From contig JAJZMF010000036.1 in the NCBI GenBank assembly GCA_021850325.1, positions 48,057 through 112,056 on the forward strand: a DNA stretch of 64,000 nt, read 5' to 3'. A program made the translations under genes and the position numbers. Shown one piece after another: positions 50,230 to 59,077 of this stretch. The first letter of the stretch is position 1; each line of letters begins with the position of its first letter. The notes beneath the pieces are model-generated. The model was not told where the DNA came from. It searched no databases and worked only from the letters and a program-made list of their open reading frames with translations. Source of the DNA: Actinomycetes bacterium. GTDB lineage: Bacteria > Actinomycetota > Acidimicrobiia > Acidimicrobiales > Palsa-688.

Positions 50230-50286
50230 ATGGCAGCACGGCTCGAGGGCGCACGTTACATGGGCATCCTCGTAGTACTCACCTGA
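50230..50286 (+). CDS. ilvBNC leader peptide
   Basis: This 18-codon frame encodes [18 protein letters not shown] and then TGA. Its last residues are Ile-Leu-Val-Val-Leu-Thr, a run of exactly the branched-chain amino acids made by the downstream operon. This is the signature of a translational attenuator: stalling at these codons when the charged tRNAs are scarce alters folding downstream. The stop codon's last base is the first base of the hairpin at 50286. No ribosome-binding site precedes the ATG. Confidence 0.85.
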   Translation: MAARLEGARYMGILVVLT

Positions 50287-50311
50287 CGCACGCGTCGGCA
50301 TACGCGTGCGT
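50286..50311 (+). promoter_or_regulatory. Pause/regulatory hairpin of the ilv attenuator
   Basis: ACGCACGCGT (50286-50295) pairs perfectly with ACGCGTGCGT (50302-50311) around a six-base loop, and starts on the last base of the leader stop codon. A ribosome stalled in the Ile-Leu-Val-Val-Leu codons or resting at the stop would cover its 5' arm. The exact antiterminator pairing could not be resolved by eye. Confidence 0.7.
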
Positions 50312-50314
50312 CCC

Positions 50315-50346
50315 ACGACCTCCCTTGCGGGAGGTCGTTTTGTTTT
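50315..50346 (+). terminator. Rho-independent attenuator of ilvBNC
   Basis: ACGACCTCCC (50315-50324) pairs perfectly with GGGAGGTCGT (50329-50338) around TTGC. It runs directly into a T-rich tail ending at 50346 (TTTTGTTTT). It is the only textbook intrinsic terminator with a T-tract in the window, and it sits 46 bases before ilvB. Confidence 0.9.
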
Positions 50347-50392
50347 CCGAGCCAGAACAGGGACGGCCAAGTCCCCGAACAGCGAGGCACCG

Positions 50393-52135
50393 ATGCAACT
50401 AACCGGGGCACAAGCCCTAATCAAGAGCCTGGAGATGGAGCGCACCGAGGTCGTGTTCGGCATGCCCGGAGGCGCCATCCTGCCCGCTTACGACCCCATC
50501 CTCGACTCGTCCATACGCCACGTGCTCGTCCGTCACGAACAGGGTGCGGGGCACATGGCCGAGGGCTACGCCCAGGTGACGGGCCGTCCCGGGGTGTGCA
50601 TGGTGACAAGTGGCCCGGGGGCCACCAACCTGGTGACCGCCCTGTGCGACGCCTACATGGACTCGGTGCCCATGGTGGCCATCACCGGCCAGGTGGCAAG
50701 GCCGGTGATCGGTACGGACGCCTTCCAGGAGGGGGACACGGTCGGGATCACCCGGTCGGTCACCAAGCACAACGAGCTGGTGATGCGGCCCGAGGACATC
50801 CCCCTCGCCGTGCGCCAGGCCTTCCTGCTCGCCAGTACCGGCCGGCCGGGCCCGGTGCTGCTCGACCTGCCCAAGGACGTGCTGCAGTCGACCACCGAGT
50901 GGCACTGGCCGGACGACACGGAGCTGGCAGCCTCCCTCCCCGGTTACAAGCCCACCACCAAGGGGCACCCGCGGATGGTGCGCGAGGCGGTCCGGCTCAT
51001 GACGGGAGCGAGCCGGCCCGTGGTCTACGCCGGCGGCGGGATCCTGAAGGCCCGGGCGAGCGAGGCCCTGAGGGAACTGGCCGAGCTGCTGGACGCTCCG
51101 GTGGTGACGACCCTCATGGCGCGCGGTGCCTTCCCTGACAGCCACCGTGCCTGTCTGGGGATGCCGGGGATGCACGGCAACTACGCCGCCATCATGGCCC
51201 TGCAGGAGGCCGACCTCATCATTGCGCTGGGCGCCCGTTTCGACGACCGCGTGACCGGCAGGGTCGCCAGCTTCGCCCCGGGCGCACAGGTCGTGCACGT
51301 GGACATCGACCCGGCCGAGCTGGGCAAGATCCGCCGGGCCGACGTGCCCATCGTTGGCGACTGCCGCCTGGTCATCGAGGAGATGGTCCGGGTCCTCAGA
51401 GCCAGCGGGGAGGACCAGGCGGACCGTCGTGCCTGGTGGGCGACCATCGACGATTGGCGCCAACGTTTCCCCCTCTACTACGAGCCCCAGCTGCCGGGTG
51501 ACCTCCTCAAGCCCCAGGCGGTCATCGAGGCCATACGGGACGCAGCCCCGGAAGCCACAACCCTGGTGGCCGGCGTCGGCCAGCACCAGATGTGGGCCAG
51601 CCAGTACTGGAGGTTCGAACAGCCGGGCACCTGGGTGAACTCGGGCGGTCTGGGCACCATGGGCTTCGCGGTGCCCGCCGCCATCGGGGCCAAGGTCGGC
51701 CGTCCGGACCGCACGGTGTGGGCCATCGACGGAGACGGCTGTTTCCAGATGACGGCCCAGGAGCTGGTGACCGCGTCGGCGGAGAGGATCCCGGTCAAGG
51801 TCGCCATCCTGAACAACGCCTACCTGGGGATGGTGCGCCAGTGGCAGGAGATGTTCTACGAGGAGCGTTACTCCGAGGTCTACCTGTCCCCCGACCTCCC
51901 GGACTACGTCAAGTGGGCGGAGGCGATGGGCTGTGCCGCCTTCCGGGTCGAGTCGCCCGACGACGTGGGCCCGGTGGTGGACAAGGCGAACGCCATCGAC
52001 GACCGCCCGGTGGTCATCGACTTCCGGACCGACTCCCGTGAGAAGGTCTTCCCCATGGTGCCCGCAGGGGCGTCCAACAGCGATGTGATCGTCCACCCGG
52101 CCCTGCGCCCGGGCGGTGAGAAGGTGGTCCAATGA
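50393..52135 (+). CDS. ilvB: Acetolactate synthase, large (catalytic) subunit
   Basis: AHAS condenses pyruvate with pyruvate or 2-ketobutyrate, the first common step to valine, leucine and isoleucine. The 580-residue ThDP/FAD enzyme has the catalytic glutamate in [15 protein letters not shown] and [12 protein letters not shown]. The ThDP/Mg motif runs from GDG ([14 protein letters not shown]) to [15 protein letters not shown] 50393 has GAGG at 50384-50387. The stop overlaps ilvN (ATGA). Expression should be controlled by the attenuator upstream. Confidence 0.97.
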   Translation: MQLTGAQALIKSLEMERTEVVFGMPGGAILPAYDPILDSSIRHVLVRHEQGAGHMAEGYAQVTGRPGVCMVTSGPGATNLVTALCDAYMDSVPMVAITGQVARPVIGTDAFQEGDTVGITRSVTKHNELVMRPEDIPLAVRQAFLLASTGRPGPVLLDLPKDVLQSTTEWHWPDDTELAASLPGYKPTTKGHPRMVREAVRLMTGASRPVVYAGGGILKARASEALRELAELLDAPVVTTLMARGAFPDSHRACLGMPGMHGNYAAIMALQEADLIIALGARFDDRVTGRVASFAPGAQVVHVDIDPAELGKIRRADVPIVGDCRLVIEEMVRVLRASGEDQADRRAWWATIDDWRQRFPLYYEPQLPGDLLKPQAVIEAIRDAAPEATTLVAGVGQHQMWASQYWRFEQPGTWVNSGGLGTMGFAVPAAIGAKVGRPDRTVWAIDGDGCFQMTAQELVTASAERIPVKVAILNNAYLGMVRQWQEMFYEERYSEVYLSPDLPDYVKWAEAMGCAAFRVESPDDVGPVVDKANAIDDRPVVIDFRTDSREKVFPMVPAGASNSDVIVHPALRPGGEKVVQ

Positions 52136-52710
52136 GCGGGGCTGCACCGGCCACCGGCCCCTGGGTCTCGGGCAGTGGGCGTGCCCGCCACCAGACCATC
52201 TCCGTGATCGTCGAGAACCGGGCCGGCGTGCTGGCCCGTGTCTCGGCGCTCTTCGCCCGGCGGGGCTTCAACATCATCTCGCTCGCAGTTGCGCCGACCG
52301 ACGACGAGTCCTTCAGCCGGGTCACCATAGTCGTGGACCTGGAGGAGACATCTGTCGAGCAGCTGACCAAGCAGCTGTTCAAGCTGGTGAACGTGGTCAA
52401 GATCACCGAGATGGTGCCCGGGGAGGCCATCGAACGCGAGCTCGCCCTGGTGAGCGTGCGTTGCGCGCCACCCGGTGGGCCGGGGCCATCGCGGGGTGAG
52501 GTCGGCGAGCTGGTACGGATCTTCGGGGGCAGCGTGGTCGATGTGGGCCACGAGGCGCTCACCGTTATGCTTGCCGGTCAGCCGTCCACGCTCGACGATT
52601 TCGAAGAGCTGCTGCGGCCCTACGGCATCATCGACATACAGCGCACGGGCCGCGTGGCCCTGCCCAAGCTGGAGCGCCCCACGGCACGCCGTGGCGCGGG
52701 CCACAACTAG
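52132..52710 (+). CDS. ilvN: Acetolactate synthase, small (regulatory) subunit
   Basis: IlvN activates IlvB and confers valine feedback inhibition. The 192-residue protein has an N-terminal ACT domain ([27 protein letters not shown] is its first half) and the C-terminal ACT-like domain typical of the full-length type. About 20 extra residues precede the ACT domain. The ATG overlaps the ilvB stop by four bases, giving matched synthesis of the two subunits. Confidence 0.96.
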   Translation: MSGAAPATGPWVSGSGRARHQTISVIVENRAGVLARVSALFARRGFNIISLAVAPTDDESFSRVTIVVDLEETSVEQLTKQLFKLVNVVKITEMVPGEAIERELALVSVRCAPPGGPGPSRGEVGELVRIFGGSVVDVGHEALTVMLAGQPSTLDDFEELLRPYGIIDIQRTGRVALPKLERPTARRGAGHN

Positions 52711-52736
52711 CAACCGAACTGGAAAGGCAAGCAGAC

Positions 52737-53762
52737 ATGGCCACGATCTACTACGACCACGATGCCGACCCGAGCCTGATCTCGGGCCGCAAGGTCGCCA
52801 TCATCGGCTACGGCTCCCAGGGCCACGCTCACGCGCTCAACCTGCGCGACTCCGGGGTCGACGTCCGGGTGGGCCTGCGGGACGGCTCCGCTTCCCGCCC
52901 CAAGGCCGAGGCGGAGGGCCTGCGGGCCCTGCCTCCGGCCGAAGCGGCCGCGGAGGCGGACGTGGTCATGCTGCTCGCCCCGGACACTTCCCAGCAGGCG
53001 ATCTACGAGGAGTCTGTGGCCGGCTCACTGGAGCCCGGCGACGTCCTCATGTTCGCTCACGGTTTCAACATCCGCTACGGCCTGATATCGCCGCCCCAGA
53101 ACGTGGACGTGGTGATGGTGGCCCCCAAGGGCCCGGGGCACCTGGTCCGGCGCACCTACGAGGGCGGTGGGGGTGTCCCGGGCCTCCTGGCCGTGGAGCG
53201 CGATGCCAGCGGGACGGCCAAGGCCCTCGGCCTCTCCTATGCCTGGGGGATCGGGGCCACGCGGGCAGGGGTCCTGGAGACCACCTTCAAGGAGGAGACC
53301 GAGACCGACCTGTTCGGTGAGCAGGTCGTGCTGTGCGGTGGCCTGACCTCGTTGATCAAGGCCGGTTTCGAGACGCTGGTGGACGCGGGCTACCAGCCCG
53401 AGTCGGCCTACTTCGAGTGCCTGCACGAGGTCAAGCTGATCGTCGACCTCATCTACGAGCACGGTATCTCGGGAATGCGGTACTCGATCTCGACGACGGC
53501 GGAGTACGGCGACATGACCCGGGGCCCGAGGGTCGTGGGCAGCGCGGCCCGCGAGGAGATGAAGAGGATCCTGGCCGAGATCCAGTCCGGCGAGTTCGCC
53601 CGGGAGTGGGTCCAGGAGAACCGCGACGGCCTGCCCAACTACCACCGCCTGCAGCAGGAGGGGGCCCAGCACCAGATCGAGAAGGTCGGCGCCCAGTTGC
53701 GCTCCATGATGCCCTTCCTGGCCTCTGGCGGTCCCCGGCCCCAGGACGTCTCGGGCGGTTAG
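52737..53762 (+). CDS. ilvC: Ketol-acid reductoisomerase
   Basis: IlvC isomerises and reduces acetolactate with NADPH. The 341-residue class I enzyme has the Rossmann motif [17 protein letters not shown] and an Arg-plus-Ser beta2 loop ([10 protein letters not shown]) that suggests NADPH use. The Mg-binding acidic residues lie in [11 protein letters not shown] and the C-terminal knot helices ([12 protein letters not shown]). ATG 52737 lies 26 bases after ilvN with GGAAAGG upstream. A small GC hairpin begins at the stop codon. Confidence 0.97.
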   Translation: MATIYYDHDADPSLISGRKVAIIGYGSQGHAHALNLRDSGVDVRVGLRDGSASRPKAEAEGLRALPPAEAAAEADVVMLLAPDTSQQAIYEESVAGSLEPGDVLMFAHGFNIRYGLISPPQNVDVVMVAPKGPGHLVRRTYEGGGGVPGLLAVERDASGTAKALGLSYAWGIGATRAGVLETTFKEETETDLFGEQVVLCGGLTSLIKAGFETLVDAGYQPESAYFECLHEVKLIVDLIYEHGISGMRYSISTTAEYGDMTRGPRVVGSAAREEMKRILAEIQSGEFAREWVQENRDGLPNYHRLQQEGAQHQIEKVGAQLRSMMPFLASGGPRPQDVSGG

Positions 53763-53776
53763 GGCGCTCGGCGCCC
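53762..53776 (+). terminator. Short GC hairpin after ilvC
   Basis: GGGCGC (53762-53767) pairs with GCGCCC (53771-53776) around TCG, starting on the last base of the ilvC stop. There is no T-run, and the next gene begins eight bases later, so it may only attenuate read-through. Confidence 0.3.
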
Positions 53777-53783
53777 ACAGCTG

Positions 53784-55514
53784 ATGGCGGGCCGCGGTAC
53801 GAGCCAGCGAGGTGGGGTCTACGACGTCGTGGTGGTGGGCTCCGGGTTCGGGGGTTCGGTCGCGGCCCTGCGCCTGAGCGAGAAGGGTTACCGGGTGGCC
53901 GTAGTGGAGGCCGGGCAGCGCTTCGACGCGACCAACCTCCCCCGTAGCTCGTGGGACCTCAGGCGTTTCCTGTGGGCGCCGGCCCTGGGTTGCTACGGCA
54001 TCCAGAGGGCCCACTTCCTGCCCCACCTCGTGGTGCTGGCCGGTGCGGGCGTCGGAGGCGGGTCCCTGAACTACGGCAACACGCTCTACCGACCGCCGAG
54101 CAGCTTCTTCGCCGACCCGCAATGGCCCCGGCTCCCGGGTGGGCGCGGTTGGGAGGAGGAGCTCGGCCCCTTCTACGACCAGGCATCCCGCATGCTGGGC
54201 GTGGTCGACGAGGCTCCGCGCTCACCTGCCGACGACGCCATGCGGGCGGTCGCCGAGGAGATGGGAGCGGGGACCACGTTCCGCCAGGCACCGGTCGGCG
54301 TTGTCTTCGGCCCGCCGGGCACGAGCCCTGGCGCCAGCGTGCCCGACCCGTTCTTCGGCGGCGCCGGCCCGGTGCGCCGCGCCTGCCTGCAGTGCGGTGA
54401 GTGCATGACCGGTTGCCGCCACGGCGCCAAGAACACGCTCGTTACCAACTACCTCTTCCTGGCGGAGCGGTCGGGGGCGAAGGTGTTCCCCATGACCACG
54501 GTGACCAGGCTGGCCCCCCTTGTTGACGGCGGATGGGAAGTGGGGGCGAGGCCGACCGGCCCGTGGCTACGCTCCCGCGGCCGGGAGACCGTCTTCCGGG
54601 CGGCGCACGTGGTCCTCGCTGCCGGCGCCTGGGGGACCCAGGAGCTGCTGGCGCGCCAGGTCCTGGAGGGCCGCCTACCCCGCCTTTCACCTCGCCTGGG
54701 CCACCTGGCCAGGACCAATGCCGAGTCGTTGCTGGGTGCCGTGGTCCCCCGTGCTGGCGCAGCACCCGACTTCAGCCGCGGGGTGGCCATCACGTCATCG
54801 TTCTGGCCGGCCCCGGGGACGCACGTGGAGCCCGTCCGTTACGGGCACGGTTCGAACGCCATGGCCCTCTTCGGGGCCCTCCTGGTCGACCGGCCCGGCC
54901 CTCCCGCCCGGGACGGGCTACGTCAGCTGTGGCGGGCGGTGCGCAGGCAGCCCTCGCAGCTCCTGCGCCTGGCTGACCTGCGGGGCTGGTCGGAGAGGGC
55001 CATCATCGCCCTCGTCATGCAGGCCCGACCGGGTTCGCTGGTGCTCTCTGCCCGGCGCGGCCTGACAGGTCGGGCACGGCTCACCAGTCGGCAGGCGGCG
55101 GACGACCCGAACCCGGCCTGGGCCCCGCTCGGGCACGAGGTGGTGGAGCGCCTGGCCCGCGTCATCGGTGGCTTCCCCGAGGGCACCTGGGGCGAGATCC
55201 TGGGAGTGCCCATGACGGCGCACTTCCTCGGGGGCTGCACCCTGGGAGCCTCAGCCGAGACGGGCGTCGTCGACCCCTTCCACCGCGTGTACGGCTACGA
55301 GGGCCTCCATGTGGTGGACGGGTCCGTGGTGCCGGCCAACCTGGGTGTCAACCCGTCGCTCACCATCACGGCGATGGCCGAAAGGGCGATGGCCTACTGG
55401 CCCAACAAGGGGGAGCAGGACGGCCGGGGCGAGGGGGTGCCACGGCCGGTGGCCCCCCTCCACCCACTGGTCCCTTCGGGCGCCCCTGGGGAACTGCGCC
55501 TGAGCAGCGCCTAG
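53784..55514 (+). CDS. GMC-type FAD oxidoreductase, cholesterol-oxidase-like, with a four-cysteine motif
   Basis: The 576-residue protein has an N-terminal FAD motif (VVVGSGFGGSVAALRLSEKG) and the GMC C-terminal region (VVDGSVVPANLGVNPSLTI). It resembles the ChoD group of actinobacterial GMC oxidoreductases, whose natural substrates are often not cholesterol. Residues C201, C204, C207 and C211 are spaced CX2CX2CX3C, as in [4Fe-4S] ferredoxins. It lies 21 bases after ilvC with no clear ribosome-binding site and may be read from the ilv transcript. The substrate is unknown. Confidence 0.8.
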   Translation: MAGRGTSQRGGVYDVVVVGSGFGGSVAALRLSEKGYRVAVVEAGQRFDATNLPRSSWDLRRFLWAPALGCYGIQRAHFLPHLVVLAGAGVGGGSLNYGNTLYRPPSSFFADPQWPRLPGGRGWEEELGPFYDQASRMLGVVDEAPRSPADDAMRAVAEEMGAGTTFRQAPVGVVFGPPGTSPGASVPDPFFGGAGPVRRACLQCGECMTGCRHGAKNTLVTNYLFLAERSGAKVFPMTTVTRLAPLVDGGWEVGARPTGPWLRSRGRETVFRAAHVVLAAGAWGTQELLARQVLEGRLPRLSPRLGHLARTNAESLLGAVVPRAGAAPDFSRGVAITSSFWPAPGTHVEPVRYGHGSNAMALFGALLVDRPGPPARDGLRQLWRAVRRQPSQLLRLADLRGWSERAIIALVMQARPGSLVLSARRGLTGRARLTSRQAADDPNPAWAPLGHEVVERLARVIGGFPEGTWGEILGVPMTAHFLGGCTLGASAETGVVDPFHRVYGYEGLHVVDGSVVPANLGVNPSLTITAMAERAMAYWPNKGEQDGRGEGVPRPVAPLHPLVPSGAPGELRLSSA

Positions 55515-55537
55515 CAGGTCGGCCCGGGACTGCCGGC

Positions 55538-56497
55538 TCAGGGTACGAAGTTGGACAGCCGCTCCACCACGGAGGCGGCCAGGTCACCCCTGGTCTCCAG
55601 GACCACCGTGCAGTGAGCGCCCTCCTGTTGCAGCTCACCCTTGTACATGCCCCGGGTGTCACAGATCGTGGCGCCCCGGCCCGGCCCTGTCCCGGTGTCC
55701 ACCTGCACGCCCACCTTCATCGATTGCAGGGGCACCACGTCGCCCACCGCGACCGCTGCGGCGAGGACGTCGTGGCAGGCCGAGCTCTTGCGCCCGAGGA
55801 CGTCGCGGTAGAAGTCGAAGTAGAAGTCCAGTACCTCGGCCGCGAAACGGGCAACGGGTGAGGAGGACCCGGCCATGGCCAGGCGTTGCTCCTCCGAGAT
55901 CACCTCCCGCATGGTCACGTCGAGAGGGACCATGGTGATGTCCCAGGGGGCGCTGAGCACCGCCTGGGCGGCCTCGGGGTCGTGCCAGATGTTCGCCTCG
56001 GCCGCCGGGGTGACGTTCCCCGGCGCCATGGCGGCGCCACCCATCACGGTCACCCCCTCCACCAGCTCGGGGAGGTCCGGGGCCAGGCGCAGGGCAACGG
56101 CAAGGTTGGTGAAGGGGCCGGTGGCCAGCAGGTGGACCTGGCCCGGCCGGGCCCGGACGGTGCTCACGATCAGCTCGGCGGCCGAGAGCGGGCTCAGCGT
56201 GCCGACGGGCACGCCGATGTCCACGCCACCGAGACCGTTGGCCCCGTGGACGTGTGTGGCGAGCTCCATGGCCTGCCCGGTCAGTGTCAGCTCGGAGCCC
56301 ACGGCCACGGGGACCTGGCCGCCCCGCCCCGCCACCTCGAGCACCTTGAGGGTGTTGCGGGCAGCTGTGGCCGCCGAGATGTTGCCGAACACCGTGGTCA
56401 GCCCGCACAGTTCGACCTCGGGGTCGGCGAGCAGGTACAGCAGGGCGATAGCATCGTCGACCCCGGTGTCGCAGTCCATCAGAACCGTCTTCTTCAT
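55538..56497 (-). CDS. Nucleoside hydrolase (inosine-uridine preferring type)
   Basis: This hydrolase cleaves the N-glycosidic bond of nucleosides, releasing base and ribose for salvage. The 319-residue protein has the N-terminal calcium-binding cluster DCDTGVDDA, the TTVFGNISAATAARN motif and the central ATGPFTNLA segment. A C-terminal acidic region follows. The family also includes ADP-ribose and pyrimidine-specific members; the base preference cannot be read here. The ATG at 56495-56497 is 38 bases from the divergent quinone-reductase start, so their promoters overlap. Confidence 0.93.
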   Translation of the reverse strand: MKKTVLMDCDTGVDDAIALLYLLADPEVELCGLTTVFGNISAATAARNTLKVLEVAGRGGQVPVAVGSELTLTGQAMELATHVHGANGLGGVDIGVPVGTLSPLSAAELIVSTVRARPGQVHLLATGPFTNLAVALRLAPDLPELVEGVTVMGGAAMAPGNVTPAAEANIWHDPEAAQAVLSAPWDITMVPLDVTMREVISEEQRLAMAGSSSPVARFAAEVLDFYFDFYRDVLGRKSSACHDVLAAAVAVGDVVPLQSMKVGVQVDTGTGPGRGATICDTRGMYKGELQQEGAHCTVVLETRGDLAASVVERLSNFVP

Positions 56498-56505
56498 GGT
56501 CTGCG

Positions 56506-56511
56506 ACCCTA
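56506..56511 (-). promoter_or_regulatory. Leaderless-type -10 for the nucleoside hydrolase
   Basis: On the minus strand TAGGGT ends eight bases before ATG 56497. Its expected -35 region falls on the -10 and start codon of the divergent gene. Confidence 0.45.
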
Positions 56512-56522
56512 CTGCGCGCCGC

Positions 56523-56528
56523 TAGCCT
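56523..56528 (+). promoter_or_regulatory. Leaderless-type -10 for the quinone reductase
   Basis: TAGCCT ends seven bases before GTG 56536. It is 11 bases from the opposing hexamer at 56506-56511, so RNA polymerase could hardly occupy both sites together. Confidence 0.45.
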
Positions 56529-56535
56529 CGACGCC

Positions 56536-57489
56536 GTGCAAGCGGTGGTGATAGAGGGGGGCCGGCTCCGGTGGCGGGAGCGTCCCGACCCCGTGCCCGG
56601 CCCGGACGAGATCGTGGTGAGGGTGGCGGCGGCTGGCCTTAACGGTGCCGACATCATGCAGGCTGCCGGTCACTACCCCCCGCCCCCCGGCGTCCCCGCA
56701 GACCAGCCTGGCCTGGAGCTGGCCGGTGTGGTCGAGCAGGTGGGCGGCGCCGTGCGCTCCTTCGTCCCCGGCGACGCGGTCATGGCCCTGATGGCGGGGG
56801 CGGCACAAGCCGAGCTGGCGGTGGTGCACGCAGGTCATGCCCTGGCCGTGCCCCAGGGCATGACGATGCAGGAGGCGGGTGGCTTCCCCGAGGCGTACTG
56901 CACGGCCCACGACGCGCTGTTCACCCAGGCCCGCTTGGGCATGGGAGAGCGGGTGCTGGTCACCGGGGCGGCGGGAGGCGTGGGGACGGCGGCGGTCCAA
57001 CTGGCCGTGGCCGCCGGGGCCAGTGTGGTCGCCAGTGCCCGGGACGAGGGCGGGCACGCCGCTCTGGCTGCACTGGGGGCCGAACCGGCTGCTCCCGCAC
57101 AGGCACTGGCCATGGGGCCGTTCGATGTGGTCCTGGAACTGGTCGGCGCCCCGGGCCTGCCAGGAGCGCTGGGCTCACTGGCCCGTTGGGGGCGGGTGGT
57201 GCTGATAGGGGCGTCGGCCGGGGCACGCTGTGAGATCGATGTGTCGGTGATGATGCAGCGCAGGGCGGCGCTGCGGGCCTCCACTTTGCGCAACCGCACG
57301 CTCGAGGAGAAGGCCGGGGTGGTGCAGGCGCTGGGCCACCACGTGCTCAGCCTGGTGAGCCGCGGGAGGGTCAAGGTGGCAGTGGACGCCACTTACCCGT
57401 TCGACGAGCCCCAGGACGCCTATGACCACTTCTCGCGTGGCGGCAAGTTCGGCAAGGTGGTGCTCGTGGCGCAGGGGGGCAGGGCCTGA
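56536..57489 (+). CDS. NADPH:quinone reductase-like MDR oxidoreductase
   Basis: The 317-residue protein belongs to the zinc-free medium-chain dehydrogenase/reductase group (quinone oxidoreductase or enoyl reductase type). It has an N-terminal GroES-like fold (GPDEIVVRVAAAGLNGADI) and the Rossmann motif VTGAAGGVGTAAVQLA. It lacks the catalytic zinc ligands of alcohol dehydrogenases. TIGR-like PIG3 proteins share the RRAALRASTLRNRTLEEK segment, which places it near the p53-inducible PIG3 quinone reductases. The substrate is not determinable. Confidence 0.9.
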   Translation: MQAVVIEGGRLRWRERPDPVPGPDEIVVRVAAAGLNGADIMQAAGHYPPPPGVPADQPGLELAGVVEQVGGAVRSFVPGDAVMALMAGAAQAELAVVHAGHALAVPQGMTMQEAGGFPEAYCTAHDALFTQARLGMGERVLVTGAAGGVGTAAVQLAVAAGASVVASARDEGGHAALAALGAEPAAPAQALAMGPFDVVLELVGAPGLPGALGSLARWGRVVLIGASAGARCEIDVSVMMQRRAALRASTLRNRTLEEKAGVVQALGHHVLSLVSRGRVKVAVDATYPFDEPQDAYDHFSRGGKFGKVVLVAQGGRA

Positions 57490-57498
57490 GCCTGCCGC

Positions 57499-58983
57499 TC
57501 AGAGGTGCCCGCCCCGTGCCGCCTGCGCCTGGCGTGCCCGTTCGGGGGGGAACGGCGCCCCGGCCCCCGGCCGGTCGTCATCGGGTTGGTCGGGGAGGGC
57601 CCTCTCGCTCTGGAGGTGGACCGTGGCGGGACGCGGCCCGGGCCGGGAGCCCCCGGTGTGCCGCTGCAGGCGGTCGGCCTTGAACAGCTCGAGCAGTGCG
57701 ACGGCAGCGCCGAAGCCCGACACCAGCAGGAGGAACTGGCCCAACCAGGAGCCGAGCACCGCTCCGAGCCCTCCTGCGGGTCGTGCGGGAGCCGGGGCCC
57801 CCGCGGCCTCCCTGGCACCATGGCCGAAGGCGTGGGCCGGGCCGCCACGGGGAGCGGCGGCGGCCCGGCCTGTGGTCGCAGCCCTCCCTGCGCGCTCCTT
57901 GCCCGCTGCCCGGCGCCCTGCTCCCGCCAACGTGCCACCGGGCCTTGCCACGAGGGGGTTGACGGTCGGGGCAGGGGGTGAGGGCAGCCTGACCGCAGGC
58001 AGTCGGTCGGCGGTCGGTTCTTTGGCCACCGGCGTGGCAAAGCCCTGGTTCAGCAGGTCCATGGCGGTCTGTTGCATGTTGTAGCCCTTCATCACCACGG
58101 CGAGCATCGTCCGTCCGTTACGCGTGGCCGCGGCCATGATGCAGTTGCCCGCTTGGACGGTGTACCCCGTCTTCAGGCCGATGGCGCCCGGGTAGGCGCG
58201 CAGGAACCACCAGTTCATGCTGGGCAGGTCGTGCACGAGGCCCGTCGGGTCGGTGAAGGTCACGCTCCGGTCGGTAACGATGTGCGCCAGTTCCGGCACT
58301 CGGAGCAGGGCCCTGCCCGCAATGGCGAGGTCCCTGGCGCTCATGAGGTTGCCACCCTCGAAGCCGATGTTGCCGTCCAGGCCCGCCGGGTCGTGCAGGA
58401 CGGGGTGGTCGGTCATGCCCATCTGTACGGCTGCTCGTTGCATCACCCGGCTGAAGGAGGCGAGCGACCCGCTCACCCGCTGTGCGAGCGCGTACGCCGC
58501 GTCGTTGGCCGAGTACACGAGCATGGCCTGGAGCACGTTGACCAGGGGCCAGGAGACCCCTATCTCCATGTTCGCCAGGTTGGGGTAGGCGCTTTCGGAG
58601 ACCGGGGTCCCCGGCACCCCGGCGCCGGGCGCCAGGTACCGGACACCTATGAGCGCCGTGAGCACCTTGGTCAGGCTGGCGGGCGAGAGGCGGAGGTGCT
58701 CGTTGTAGGCGGCGAGGACGTTGCCCGTCCGGACGTCGACCAGCACATAGGAGCTGGCTGGGGGGAGGGGCACCCGGGCCGGAGGTGCCGTCGCCAGTGC
58801 CGGGTGGCCGGTGCGCAGTGCGGGCCGGGCCGGGCGCCGTGAGCTGGCGTGCAGCGAGGGAGCAGGCGGGGGGGTGGCGGCATGTGCCGGGGCCTGTCCC
58901 CCTGCCAGAGGTGCTGAGAGGGCGAGCGCCATGGGCACGACGGCGCGGAGCACCCGCGTACGGCCACGGCTCCCCTTGCGCAC
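57499..58983 (-). CDS. D-alanyl-D-alanine carboxypeptidase (DacA family) with C-terminal membrane anchor
   Basis: This low-molecular-mass penicillin-binding protein trims the terminal D-Ala from peptidoglycan stems. The 494-residue protein has a signal peptide (about 10-36) and a Pro/Ala linker. The three active-site motifs are SLTK (S103-K106), SAN (S158-N160) and KTG (K271). A low-complexity Ala/Gly/Arg linker (about 340-403) leads to a membrane segment (about 405-432) and a charged cytoplasmic tail. The GTG start has no ribosome-binding site, consistent with the hexamer at 58991-58996. The ending lies nine bases from the convergent quinone-reductase gene. Confidence 0.93.
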   Translation of the reverse strand: MRKGSRGRTRVLRAVVPMALALSAPLAGGQAPAHAATPPPAPSLHASSRRPARPALRTGHPALATAPPARVPLPPASSYVLVDVRTGNVLAAYNEHLRLSPASLTKVLTALIGVRYLAPGAGVPGTPVSESAYPNLANMEIGVSWPLVNVLQAMLVYSANDAAYALAQRVSGSLASFSRVMQRAAVQMGMTDHPVLHDPAGLDGNIGFEGGNLMSARDLAIAGRALLRVPELAHIVTDRSVTFTDPTGLVHDLPSMNWWFLRAYPGAIGLKTGYTVQAGNCIMAAATRNGRTMLAVVMKGYNMQQTAMDLLNQGFATPVAKEPTADRLPAVRLPSPPAPTVNPLVARPGGTLAGAGRRAAGKERAGRAATTGRAAAAPRGGPAHAFGHGAREAAGAPAPARPAGGLGAVLGSWLGQFLLLVSGFGAAVALLELFKADRLQRHTGGSRPGPRPATVHLQSERALPDQPDDDRPGAGAPFPPERARQAQAARGGHL

Positions 58984-58990
58984 CTAGGCG

Positions 58991-58996
58991 AGGCTA
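58991..58996 (-). promoter_or_regulatory. Leaderless-type -10 for the D,D-carboxypeptidase
   Basis: On the minus strand TAGCCT ends seven bases before GTG 58983. No -35 element is recognisable. Confidence 0.45.
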
Positions 58997-59077
58997 GCTT
59001 CCCCGGGCCGGCGCGACGGGGACTCGGGCTCCTGCCGGCATGCGTGGCGGCGCCCGGTTGTGCGAGCATTGGAGCCG

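Noticed and set aside
50223..50246. Seven-base stem TCGAGCC/GGCTCGA around the ilv leader ATG
   Set aside because: If transcription starts at 50230 as inferred, the 5' arm is not in the RNA, so the hairpin would not form.
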